64,000 nucleotides of DNA from Hahella sp. KA22 (lineage in GTDB: Bacteria > Pseudomonadota > Gammaproteobacteria > Pseudomonadales > Oleiphilaceae): the NCBI RefSeq assembly GCF_004135205.1, contig NZ_CP035490.1, positions 4,011,644 through 4,075,643 on the forward strand, written 5' to 3'. Made by a program: the position numbers and the translations under genes. Shown here one piece after another: positions 8,218 to 18,100 of this stretch. The first letter of the stretch is position 1; each line of letters starts with the position of its first letter. Below the pieces are notes generated by a model. The model was not told where the DNA came from. It did no database searches and was given only the letters and a program-made list of their open reading frames with translations.

Positions 8218-8979
8218 GTCCTGCAAGCCCGTTAACTCGCTGACCCGCGCTTCAATCCATGGCGCCACTTGGTTATCGGCGAACAGATAAAAGTGGCCGC
8301 CATTGAACACCCGCTGGGTCAGGGGCGCAACGAACGCCCGCCGCCATCCCGCCAGACGGGACACCGGTACGCGGTTATCGCTGTCTCCTCCCGCGATAAA
8401 GCCATGAACGTCCAGCGGCGGCTTCGGCATGCCAGCCAGGACCGCCAACAGCGTCAGATCATTGCGCATCACGCCAATCACATATGACCGCAACTCAGGG
8501 TCCGCCAGCACCTCCGGCGGCGTACCTTCGTATTGCTCCAGCAGGCGCAGAATCTCGTCGTCTGACAGAGACTCCCGAGGTCTTCCGCGCAGGTCAACAG
8601 GATCGATATAGCCGCGGGCGGAGAGAATCACTCCCAGGCGCATCTCCGGCGCCTTGCGCCTGAGTCTGTGCGCAGTCTGGTAAGCCAGCTCCGCGCCCAG
8701 GCTGTGGCCGCATAGCATCAAGGGCTTGTCGCGCCCCAGCTGCAATCGCTCGACGGCGTCGAGAATCTCTTCTAAGACCGCATCAGCGTCCGCGTTAAGA
8801 GGCTCCAGAAAACGCGCGCCTCGTCCCGCCAGCTCCAGGCAATAGACTTCAATCGAATCGGACAGATTCTGCGCCAGTTGCATGTAGGTGTAACTGGAGC
8901 CCCCGGCATGGTGCATAAACAGCAATTGCGCGGCGGCGTGCGGCCTGCTTTTCGCTGCAAACAAGACTGAATCAGACAA
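8158..8979 (-). CDS. Type II (external) thioesterase
   Basis: A 273-residue alpha/beta hydrolase of the GrsT/TesA type. It opens with LLFMHHAGGSSYTY (oxyanion loop), has the nucleophile motif CGHSLGAELAY, an acidic segment around GFIAGGDSDNRVP, and the catalytic histidine in FNGGHFYLF. Such enzymes clear mis-primed or stalled acyl groups from carrier proteins. I choose a TTG start at 8979 because GGGAGGAGG lies six bases upstream. It overlaps the JmjC gene's stop by eight bases, showing translational coupling. The longer reading from 9057 would run through the JmjC gene and add a basic, unfolded-looking leader. The last ~15 residues come from the repeat at 8112-8217 and are likely not part of the ancestral enzyme. 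Confidence 0.88.
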   Translation of the reverse strand: MSDSVLFAAKSRPHAAAQLLFMHHAGGSSYTYMQLAQNLSDSIEVYCLELAGRGARFLEPLNADADAVLEEILDAVERLQLGRDKPLMLCGHSLGAELAYQTAHRLRRKAPEMRLGVILSARGYIDPVDLRGRPRESLSDDEILRLLEQYEGTPPEVLADPELRSYVIGVMRNDLTLLAVLAGMPKPPLDVHGFIAGGDSDNRVPVSRLAGWRRAFVAPLTQRVFNGGHFYLFADNQVAPWIEARVSELTGLQDSRACAAPSREKQDLTSQVL

Positions 8980-10081
8980 GGCTTGCCTCCTCCCTGGCGT
9001 CAATCCCGGAAGCGGCGCGCTTTTGATATACCGACTTGAACGCCGGCGCCGCCGCAATAGGAGCGCTGGCGATCCATCCCGGACCGCGCGCGCTTTTGAA
9101 TTTATAATAATCGTCGTACTCCTGGCTGGTGACGAAGTTGTAAGTCAGGGAAATGCTGGGGGACAGGGTATGCACTTCGTGAGTCAGTCCCTTGGGAATC
9201 AGCATGATTTCTCCCGGCTCCAGATCGAAGCGCCAAATCCTGTCCGCCTGCCCGCCAGGCTCATTGGCGGCGGCGGGCGAATGGGCGAAAGAGCGACCTT
9301 CTGCAAGGGTTCTGGCGGCGCCTTCCAGCGACGAAGAAAAAATCCATCCCGCTTTTTTGCCCACTACCTGACACAACACCGCATTCGTGCGCATGCCGTC
9401 CACATGTAAACGGGTGCAGGCGCCCGGCGCGGAGAAATAAAGTCCCCAGTCCTGGCACATACGCTTGTTCGGCTCTAAGGAGCCCATCTGCACCCAGGGA
9501 ATCCGATAGCCGCTCTGGGGCAGAAAATAAGGTCGGCCCCAGTGCCGCTGAATGCGCTGAAACGCGAGGAAGCTGAACGACTGCGTTTTGACGCGATGAC
9601 CGAACCCCCAGGTGAACAGCAGATGCTTGAAAAAGGAGTCATAGGTATAGCGCAGGTAGTCCAGCTCATTGCTCATGCATCCCAGCTCTACAGCAGGAAG
9701 CGCAGCAATCTGCTTCAGGTAGGCGCGCAACTCGACGCTGTCTTTCGGTTTGAATCCCGCGTCCTGCAAACGGACGGACAGGTCGCCGAACTCCTCGCTA
9801 AAGAAGTCGAAGCTCCATAGTTGTTGCGCCGGCCAGTCCCGCAGTCCGTCTGCGACAATGACGGGCTCATTGCGCATCAGGTAGCGTTCGCTGAACGTCG
9901 CCGAGGTAATATCCGAGACTCTTTCCACATGGCGGTAATCCGCCTCTTGCAGGCGCGACGCCGCCTCGTTTTCATCCATCAACGGCTGCGTTTCCCGTTT
10001 GCGCCGATAGATGCTGGCTTCCTCATAGGACCACAACGCCACATCGCCCAGCGCATTCCATACATCGCCAATAAAGCTCAT
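8972..10081 (-). CDS. JmjC/cupin-type Fe(II)/2-oxoglutarate oxygenase
   Basis: A 369-residue protein. The opening (YLMRNEPVIVADGLRDWPA) is typical of JmjC-like hydroxylases of the cupin_8 class. The metal-binding HxD is in TRLHVDGM and the distal histidine probably in KGLTHEVHTL, followed by SLTYNFV. Such enzymes hydroxylate amino-acid side chains or peptide substrates. In an NRPS/PKS cluster the likely role is beta- or gamma-hydroxylation of a carrier-bound or free residue, for example asparagine or proline. It lies 12 bases after the PKS2 stop with GGGAAGGGCGG before the ATG, and overlaps the thioesterase gene by eight bases, so it is within the operon. The substrate is not predictable. Confidence 0.82.
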   Translation of the reverse strand: MSFIGDVWNALGDVALWSYEEASIYRRKRETQPLMDENEAASRLQEADYRHVERVSDITSATFSERYLMRNEPVIVADGLRDWPAQQLWSFDFFSEEFGDLSVRLQDAGFKPKDSVELRAYLKQIAALPAVELGCMSNELDYLRYTYDSFFKHLLFTWGFGHRVKTQSFSFLAFQRIQRHWGRPYFLPQSGYRIPWVQMGSLEPNKRMCQDWGLYFSAPGACTRLHVDGMRTNAVLCQVVGKKAGWIFSSSLEGAARTLAEGRSFAHSPAAANEPGGQADRIWRFDLEPGEIMLIPKGLTHEVHTLSPSISLTYNFVTSQEYDDYYKFKSARGPGWIASAPIAAAPAFKSVYQKRAASGIDAREEASLV

Positions 10082-10093
10082 AACCGCCCTTCC

Positions 10094-13000
10094 CTAAAAA
10101 TCAAACTCTAAGTCCACATCCCTTTCCGCCATCTGCGCGGCGTCTGTTTGGACGGGTTGGTATTCGAGGTTTTGCAGCAAGTCCCCCACTTCCGTTTCCG
10201 GATCGGCGAGGATGGCGCCCACCAGTTCAAAGTAGTACTGGAACAACGCCAGAATTGTCGCCTGCTCGAACATGTGTTCGCGATACTGAATGGTGCAATC
10301 AAAGCCGTCCCGGGTTTCGGAAACCTCCAGCACCAGATCAAACTTCGCGGTGTCCGAACTGATATCAAGCCGCGACAGCCCGGCCTCCTGAGCCTCCTCA
10401 GCGCCCCCGTTCAGGCTTTGCGGCAAGTATCCAAAAACCACATCGAACAGAGGGTGTTTGCCCTGGCGATGCTGACAGTAGGGCTCTGCGCTCAGGTCCT
10501 GTAAAAGCGCGCTCATGGGATAGGTTTGGTATGGCGCGCATTCGGCCCATTGTTCGTTCAGGTCCAGCAGATAATCCGCCACCGGGAACTCCGCCTCCGG
10601 CTCAAGCTTGAGGGCGAGCATGTTGACCAGATACCCGACCAGCTGCATCTCTTCCGGTTGCGTGCGCCCGGTGACCGGAACGCCAAGCAGTAACGATTCC
10701 GTGCGGGCGATCTTGCTCATCAGCACGCCAAACGCGCCGAGGAAGAAAGTAAAGGTCGGCAGCCCCAGTTCCTCGCACAGCTGTTTGATGTCTTCACCAA
10801 CCTGTCTGGGCAGCGCCTGCGCCAGCGTGGCGCCCTGATTGCGCACGGTTTCGTCGCCGTCATCGCATCCTTCCACCCGCGGTAACACCAGCGGCGCCGG
10901 CAACGGTAATAAGTTGGCGAGCCAGAACGCTTTGTCCTTGCGGATTTTTTCCTCATTTTCAGCCGCCTGTCGCACCTGACGGAACGCGGCGTAGCTGTAT
11001 TCCAAAGGCGGCGCCGGCCGCCCGGCGAGAAAGTTCTGCAAATCGTCTGCGAGGATGCCCAGCGACACCGCATCGCAAACAATATGATGGACGACGATCA
11101 ACACTTGATGAGGCCGCCCGGCGCCGGGGCTGGTTATCATCATGGCGCGAATGGGCGGCGTGGCGTGCAGATCGAAGGGCATGGCGGCGAACTGCTGCAG
11201 CCGCGCGCGATTCTCCGCCTCCGTCGCAGCGCTTTCAAACACCGCCAGACTGGCTTTGGCCAGAACCTGGGGCTCCATCATCAGGTTGGCGCCCTGTCGC
11301 TTGAACAGGCACTTCAACACCAGATGCCTGTCAGCCACCTGCTCAATCGCCGCCGCAATCGCGGTGGGACTGAATGACGCGGGACACTCGAACGCCACTG
11401 GCATGTTATAACTGGCGTCCTGAAAGGTGGTCTGATGCATGTAAAGCAGTTCCTGATCCGCGCTCGCCAATATGGGCGCGGCGGGATCAATGTCCAGCGC
11501 AGGGACTTTGACGTCCTCCTGCTCCAGCAGACATTGACGTTCAATTTCCCGAATAGTCGGCTGCGCGAAGAAATCCTGTATGGCGATCCGCTTGCCCAGC
11601 TTCTTGTACACTTTCTCCGCCATCACGATCGTTTTGAGACTATCGCCGCCCAACTCCATAAAGCGATCGTCGATCCCTACGCCTTCAACGCCGAGAATGC
11701 CGCTCCAGATGGCCGCAATCTCTTCCTGCAAGGCGTTGCCGGGCGCGGCAAACGCCGCCGCCACGGTCGCCGGTCTCGGCTTCAGCTTAATGCTGTGGAG
11801 CGCGGACGATGAATGTCCCTCGCCGTTCGCCGGGCGCCGACCGCCCCAGGCGTACAAACGATCGCTAAACTGTCCGGCTGAGAAAATCTTCTGATTCTCG
11901 CGGTCGAACTCGCGCAAGCTGCGTTCGAACAAGGCGGGGAACTCCGCTCCCAGCAGAGCGGTTTCGTTGGCGCCCCAGGCGTTGGCGTCTTTTTGAGACG
12001 CTTCCTCGAAGTGGATGGTCTCCCAGTTCACCGTCACCCAGCGGGTCGCCGTCAGTCTGTTGTTGCGCCGTTGGCTCCAGCCATCCAGAAACAGGTTAGC
12101 GGCCGCATAAGGCGCGTGGGCGATGCCTCCGAAAAACGCGGACATGGAAGAGGTGACAAAACAGATCTCCACAGGCACGCTTTCGAACACCCGCGCCAGC
12201 GTCTGCGCAACCCGCGCTTTCGGCCCAAGCTGAGCCAGATAGCGATCTGCGTCGAGCTGGGCGAGCGGCGCAAAGGAGTCGCCATCCGTCACCCCGGCGG
12301 CGTGAATCACCACCTGTATTTCACCCAGACGCTGGCGAATGCTCTCAAACAGCGCCAGGGCGTCGCTTTCTGATTCCAGCGCATAGGGAAACACCTCCAC
12401 CGCGCCAGCGCCGGCCGCCGTCAGTTTCTGCCGCAGCTCTTTCATGGCGGGCGAGTCCGCTGGCTGACGGCTGATCAGAGCCAGTCGTCCCTGAAAGCGC
12501 TGGGCGATAGTTTGCGCCATCGCTCTGGCCATTCTGCCCCCCGCACCGGTAATCACGAAGGTCCCGCCAGTAAAATGCGACGCATCCAGCACCTCGTTTT
12601 CGTCTTCGTCAGGACTGCGAAAGTCCTCTACGAACAGTCCTTCTGCGCTCAGCTTCAGAGGACCATGCATGGGAGACGCCAGTACGCTGGCGAGCGCCGC
12701 CGGCGTCCATTTTTCACTGGGATTGCAGATCTCCACACAGGCGCACGCGATGCCGGGGATCTCCTGAGGCGCCACCAACGCCAGGGATTTCAGCGCGGCT
12801 GTCGTCAGCACCTGATCGGCGTCCTGCTGCGGGTCGTCCACGGCCGATAATGAAGGCGCCAGCAAATAGATATGCACGGACGCATACCCTGAAAAATCAG
12901 CGTCCGTCAGCGCCCTGCCCAGTTCAGCCAGCGTCTGCAGAGACTCGGTGTTCATTGACAGGCCGTCGGCGGGAAACGCCAGCGTTAACGTCAGCGCCTG

Positions 13001-15088
13001 CTCGCTTCGCGCGCCTGCGGCCAGCTCCGCCAGTGCGCCGCGCAATTGCACTGAACATAAAGGGTTGCAGTCGAGCACTTCGATATCATGCCGGGAGAGC
13101 CCTGCGGTAAGCGCCTCTGTCGAAGCCGGGGCGAGCAGCACGCGCCGGGACCCGGATTGCGCCGGGGTTTTGCGAAGCCGTATGGATTTCCAGAATGGCG
13201 TCAGCATGCCCGCCGCGTTTTTGGAGAGATTGCCGCCTTCCGGCGCCGACAGAACGTCCGCGATGCGTCCCCAGGTTTTATCCGAGACATGGCCTGCGCC
13301 GTGGTCTTCGCGGGCGAAAGCGTAACCCGGAACCTCTTTCAGGGGCGGTATGGATTGATCGCCCCACAGAGACCGAGGCAATTCCTTGCTCACGCCGGAA
13401 AGCCATTTTTCGATACTGTCTTTATCAAGAGGCGCAGGCATCCCATTCAGGACTTCCGGCGTCAGTGACGCCAGGGTCGAACGGATCAGGGACGGCGCAT
13501 CGCCATCCTCTGCGAGCGCCAGATAACGCTCGATTTCCCGCATTAAGGCGAATTGGGAATCCGCCGCCAGCAGCGCCCGACAGGGAAAGCTGTGACGTTT
13601 GCGCAGCGTATGAGAGAGCGCGCGAAGATCAGGATTCTCCTGCGTCACCAGCCACTGGGACACGGCTTCCAGATGCTGCGTCAACGACGCTGAGTTGATA
13701 GCGGAAAAAGGGAAGAACAGCGGTTCGCCCTGCTCTTTTTCGACAGGTTTCTTCGTCGGCGCTGGCGCATATTCCTGCAACACAATATGGGCGTTGGTTC
13801 CACCAATGCCGAAACTGCTGACGCCGCCGGTGCGCAGCTTGCCGTCCTGCGACGGCCAAGGCTCCGCTTCAGTGTTGACATAGAAGCACGACTTTTCAAA
13901 ATCCAGCTGCGGATTGGGACGCTGGAAATGCAGCGTCGGCGGTATCACGCCATGTTTGAGCGCCAGCACCATCTTGATGAATCCGGCGACCCCGGCGGCG
14001 GAGTCCAGATGACCGATATTGCTTTTAACGGCGCCCAGCGCGCACTGGTTCGGCGTGTCGCTGTCGGCGCCGGTCTCACCGAATACCTCGCGCAAGGCCA
14101 TGAACTCAATGCTGTCCCCCAATCCGGTGGCGGTGCCGTGGCACTCGATAAAATCCACGTCGGCGGCGTCCACTTCCGCCAGTTGCAGGGCGGCGCGAAT
14201 CACTTCCGCCTGCCCTTTCACGCTGGGGGCGGTGTAACCCACTTTGCGGGCGCCGTCGTTGTTAATGGCGGAGCCTTTGAGAATCGCCCAGATGGGATCA
14301 TTGTCGGCGATGGCGTCCCCCGCTCGGCGCAACACCACCGCGCCCAGGCCGCTGCCAAACACGCTGCCGCTGGCGTCGGCGTCAAACGCGCGGGTTTTGC
14401 CGTCTTTGGAGAACAGCATGCCCTCCTGATAGAGATGCCCGTTCTGTTGCGGCAACAACAGGCTGACGCCGCCGGCCACAGCAAAATCGCATTCGCCGTT
14501 CAACAGACTTTGCACCGCCTGATGAATGCTGACCAGACTCGTCGAACAGGCGGTCTGCATGGTGAAGCTCGGCCCTTGCAGTCCCAGTTTCCAGGAGATC
14601 AGCGTGCTCATGGCGTCTTTATTGGCCAGTTGCGAGGCCAGAAAACCGCCAACGTTATCCACCTGCTCGGACAACATGGCCTGCATGGTCCACTGCACGG
14701 TGCTGCGCGCGCCCAGAAACAGACCGATGCTGCGTCCGCGTTTGTCGGGATCGACGCCAGCGTTCTCCAGCGCATGCCACACGCACTCCAGCATCAGCCG
14801 GGTTTGCGGGTCCATCAACGCCGCCTCCGCCTGGCTGTATCCGAAGAACTCCGCATCGAAATACTGCGCCCCGCCCAGCACGCCGTTGGCCGCCACGAAG
14901 TCCTTGTTGCGTATCTTGTTGGCGTCGTGCCCGGCCTTGAGCAGTTCTTCGTCGCTAAAATGAGAAATGCCGTCCACGCCCATGAGCAGGTTGCGCCAAT
15001 ACTCACGGCAGTTGTCGGAACCGGGAAAGCGACCCGCCAGACCGATAACGGCGATATCCAGATCTTCTCTAATCTCTACAACACTCAT
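10094..15088 (-). CDS. PKS2: KS-KR-ACP-C hybrid, no acyltransferase domain
   Basis: A 1664-residue protein from the ATG at 15088 (an open frame to 15259 lacks family features before MSVVEIRED). Domains: ketosynthase about 10-440 with intact triad (TACSTS, HGTAT, NIGHLD); a 400-residue linker and structural region; ketoreductase about 840-1030 (FVITGAGGRMARA, then TSSMS and APYAAAN supplying Ser, Tyr and Asn); ACP about 1110-1180 (FMELGGDSLKTI); condensation domain about 1200-1650 (HHIVCDA). There is no GHSxG acyltransferase between KS and KR, so the extender must be loaded in trans, presumably by the discrete AT at 41258-42511. The terminal C domain has no A domain after it. It can join the chain to the proline module of NRPS3, which begins with A. 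Expected output is a beta-hydroxy extension condensed with an amino acid. Confidence 0.9.
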   Translation of the reverse strand: MSVVEIREDLDIAVIGLAGRFPGSDNCREYWRNLLMGVDGISHFSDEELLKAGHDANKIRNKDFVAANGVLGGAQYFDAEFFGYSQAEAALMDPQTRLMLECVWHALENAGVDPDKRGRSIGLFLGARSTVQWTMQAMLSEQVDNVGGFLASQLANKDAMSTLISWKLGLQGPSFTMQTACSTSLVSIHQAVQSLLNGECDFAVAGGVSLLLPQQNGHLYQEGMLFSKDGKTRAFDADASGSVFGSGLGAVVLRRAGDAIADNDPIWAILKGSAINNDGARKVGYTAPSVKGQAEVIRAALQLAEVDAADVDFIECHGTATGLGDSIEFMALREVFGETGADSDTPNQCALGAVKSNIGHLDSAAGVAGFIKMVLALKHGVIPPTLHFQRPNPQLDFEKSCFYVNTEAEPWPSQDGKLRTGGVSSFGIGGTNAHIVLQEYAPAPTKKPVEKEQGEPLFFPFSAINSASLTQHLEAVSQWLVTQENPDLRALSHTLRKRHSFPCRALLAADSQFALMREIERYLALAEDGDAPSLIRSTLASLTPEVLNGMPAPLDKDSIEKWLSGVSKELPRSLWGDQSIPPLKEVPGYAFAREDHGAGHVSDKTWGRIADVLSAPEGGNLSKNAAGMLTPFWKSIRLRKTPAQSGSRRVLLAPASTEALTAGLSRHDIEVLDCNPLCSVQLRGALAELAAGARSEQALTLTLAFPADGLSMNTESLQTLAELGRALTDADFSGYASVHIYLLAPSLSAVDDPQQDADQVLTTAALKSLALVAPQEIPGIACACVEICNPSEKWTPAALASVLASPMHGPLKLSAEGLFVEDFRSPDEDENEVLDASHFTGGTFVITGAGGRMARAMAQTIAQRFQGRLALISRQPADSPAMKELRQKLTAAGAGAVEVFPYALESESDALALFESIRQRLGEIQVVIHAAGVTDGDSFAPLAQLDADRYLAQLGPKARVAQTLARVFESVPVEICFVTSSMSAFFGGIAHAPYAAANLFLDGWSQRRNNRLTATRWVTVNWETIHFEEASQKDANAWGANETALLGAEFPALFERSLREFDRENQKIFSAGQFSDRLYAWGGRRPANGEGHSSSALHSIKLKPRPATVAAAFAAPGNALQEEIAAIWSGILGVEGVGIDDRFMELGGDSLKTIVMAEKVYKKLGKRIAIQDFFAQPTIREIERQCLLEQEDVKVPALDIDPAAPILASADQELLYMHQTTFQDASYNMPVAFECPASFSPTAIAAAIEQVADRHLVLKCLFKRQGANLMMEPQVLAKASLAVFESAATEAENRARLQQFAAMPFDLHATPPIRAMMITSPGAGRPHQVLIVVHHIVCDAVSLGILADDLQNFLAGRPAPPLEYSYAAFRQVRQAAENEEKIRKDKAFWLANLLPLPAPLVLPRVEGCDDGDETVRNQGATLAQALPRQVGEDIKQLCEELGLPTFTFFLGAFGVLMSKIARTESLLLGVPVTGRTQPEEMQLVGYLVNMLALKLEPEAEFPVADYLLDLNEQWAECAPYQTYPMSALLQDLSAEPYCQHRQGKHPLFDVVFGYLPQSLNGGAEEAQEAGLSRLDISSDTAKFDLVLEVSETRDGFDCTIQYREHMFEQATILALFQYYFELVGAILADPETEVGDLLQNLEYQPVQTDAAQMAERDVDLEFDF

Positions 15089-15164
15089 AATTCCATACCT
15101 TGTTATGCTCTCAGACGAGGTCGTCTGATATAAATCCTTGTGGTCCTTGCAACGCCCCTGAACA

Positions 15165-18100
15165 CTAAACCGGCTCGGGCTGACTTGCCGCAACGGGCGG
15201 CGCCTGGGAGAAATCTGTGGGTGACACATCATCGGCCCCCAATCCTCGCAAAAACTCAACGTGATCCCCTTGCAGGCGCCGTATCAGCGCATTCGCCGGC
15301 GCGGAACGCAGCAACGCGGCGGCGCTTTTCCCGTCGGCGTCGTCGGAGAGAAACACCCGCGTCGGAATGCGGTTCAACGGGGACGCCGACAATCGCTCCG
15401 GGAAGCGCGCGGGCTGGATGAGCTGATGCTGCAACCGGTAGTAACGCCATTCCATAAACAGAGACGGCGAGGCTTCCCGCAGCGCCGCTTCGTCTTCGAT
15501 CGCCGCCAGCGCTTTTGCTGTCCCACTGTCTTCAGCGGACGCGGCGATATCCCGGAACAACGCCAGGAACTCCGCATACAGCGCCGGCCCGTCGAACACA
15601 CTGGTTTGCAGGTTGGGATCAAGAAACACCAGCTGCTCAACGTCCTGGCCTAATTCCGGACGCTGCGTCAGCAACGCCGCCAGCATTTCCGCCCCCAGGG
15701 AATAGCCGCCCAGCCACAGGGGGCGCGCGGGCGTTTCCTGGAGCGCCGCCGCCAGCGCCGATAAGGCGTCCGCCAACGCGGTCTGCAACGCCTCCGCAGA
15801 AAGATCAACCGCGGCGTTTGGCTCCAAGGCCAGCACCGATAGCGTCACGGTCCCCGCCAACGCATCCGCCAGCCCTTGCAGCTCCACCAGTCCGCCTAAT
15901 GCGGGAGGCAGCAGCACCCACTTGGGAAGTCTGGCGTCGTCCGCATTCAGCAAGCGCTCCTGCAGACATCCCCCCGCCATATGCCGGGATTGGCGACGGT
16001 TTGCGATCAGGGCCCGCTGGGCGGCCAGGGTGGCGTGGCGAAACACATCCACCGGACTGAACGGCACGCCGAACCGCCTCTCGATCTGGCTGGCCAGGCG
16101 CACTGCGCTCAAAGACGACCCGGACACCTGGAAAAAGTCCGAATCTGGCGTCAACGCTCCCTGGAAACCCAGACATTCACGCCAGCACACCGCCAGTTCC
16201 CCCAGCTCTCCGTCCCAGGCCGGGTCCGTGGCGTCCGGGGCTGCCTGCGCGCGTTCACGCCACGTCTGAAACAGGGCGACGATTTGCGCTCGATCCAGCT
16301 TGCCGGTTTCGGTGCGGGGCAAACGCGTCACCGGGAAGATGGCGGAAGGCAAATGGGAGCGCGGATAATGCCGGGCCAGATGCTCCTGTAGTCCTGAACC
16401 ACCGTTCTCATCGCCTTCAATCGCCAGCACCAGACAGGCCTCCGGCGTTCCCGCCAGCGCCACCGCCGCTCCCGCCGCGATCACGCCGGGATGTTGTCCC
16501 GCCCGGCTCTCCAGTTCGCCAAGGCCGATAAAATTGCCTCGCACCTTGCAGCTGTCGTCCATGCGCCCTTTCAGGAAACACTGGCCACTGGCGTCCACCA
16601 TGGCCATATCGCCAGTGCGGAAATAAGCGCCCTGATCATCGCTCCCGAATTTCTGCGCTGTCAGTTCCGCCTCATTCAGGTAGCCGTGCTGCGCAAAGTC
16701 TCCGTAGATCAACAGTTCGCCCCACTGCCCCGGACGCAGGCGACGCCCCTGGGCGTCCACCACTGCGAAGGCGACATGGTCGAGAGGCGCGCCGATGGAC
16801 AGCATCGCTCCCGAATCCATGCCCGCACAGTTCGCCATGGAGACGGCGATGCAGGTTTCCGTCGGACCATAACTGTTCCAGATCTGGGTGCGCTCCAACA
16901 GGCGGTCGATATCGCCGAAGGCGAGAAAGTCTCCTCCGCTGATGCACACTTTGGGGAGCGGCGCCAGGTTTTCCATACGGTTCCAGGCGGAAAACAGCGC
17001 CGGCGCCGCAGAAATCACATCGGGACGGCGCTGCGCCAGAAACGCTTTCGCCCTGCGCTCGTCGAGCAGGCTGTAGCGGTCAGTCACCAGACTGGTTCCC
17101 TGCACAGCCCAGGCCAGCAGTACTTCTTCCAGATAGCCGTCGAAGCTGGGTGAAAATTGCTGTGTTACGCGCGCCCCGGGTTGCAGGTTCAGCGTGCGGA
17201 CCAGCGAATCCAGATATTGCGCGACGGTCTGCGCCGCGACGCAAATGCCCTTGGGGCGACCTGTGGTGCCTGAACTGTACAGTATCCATGCGATGGGATT
17301 GGTCTCCATGGACTTCAGGCTCGCAAACTGGCGCCAGTCGACGTCCCTGGCGGCGATCGCATCGTCCGCATTCAGCACGATATCCGGCTGCCCATGGCGA
17401 ATCACTTCCTCTACACGAGCCTGTGGCGTTCCCTCCTCCAGGGCGAGATAAGTGGTTCGCGTCAGAAAGCACGCCGCCAGAAACGCCTGCAACCGGCGTC
17501 CGGGACGGCCTTGGATCAGTGCGCGCCGAATCTCTGAGCGGTTCAGGCGGTCTGCATAGCTCCCGGTCAGTGACGCGAACTCGGCCCAACTCAGCTCGCC
17601 CTCGTCGTCAATCACGGCGGGACGATCGCCCAGGGCCAGAAAACCCTGGCGTAAAATATCTTCAATGGAGCCATAGGCTTCACGCCGTTGCGCAGGCCGG
17701 AACGCCTGGGCGGCGATGTCGCCGGCAACCAGCAGGTCCTTCAGTCGTGGCGTTGAACTGTCGCCAAGCGCCTGCCGCAGGATATCGCGATAGCTTGCGG
17801 CGAGCTTCGCTATCCGCGCGTCCGACAAGGCGGCGCGCTGATATTCCAGCACCAGGCGACTGTGGTCGCCGCCGTGGAAGACGGTGAGGTTCAACGGGCC
17901 ATGGGCCTCGTTGTCGTTCTCTTTATCCGTCCCGTCGCTGGCGAGAGCGTCGCTTTCCTCTTCGGCGTCGAAATAGGAGTAGGCGACGTTAAGCAGTGGG
18001 TTGGCGCCAAACACCCTCGGGTCGTGACGCAGTAACGCAAACACTTCCTCTACTGGAAAGAACAGCTGTTCCATGGCCCGCCACTGCGCCTCCGCCAGGG

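Noticed and set aside
13787-15133. 448-codon open frame on the plus strand
   Set aside because: Antisense to the ketosynthase of PKS2; low-complexity His/Gln/Arg-rich translation.
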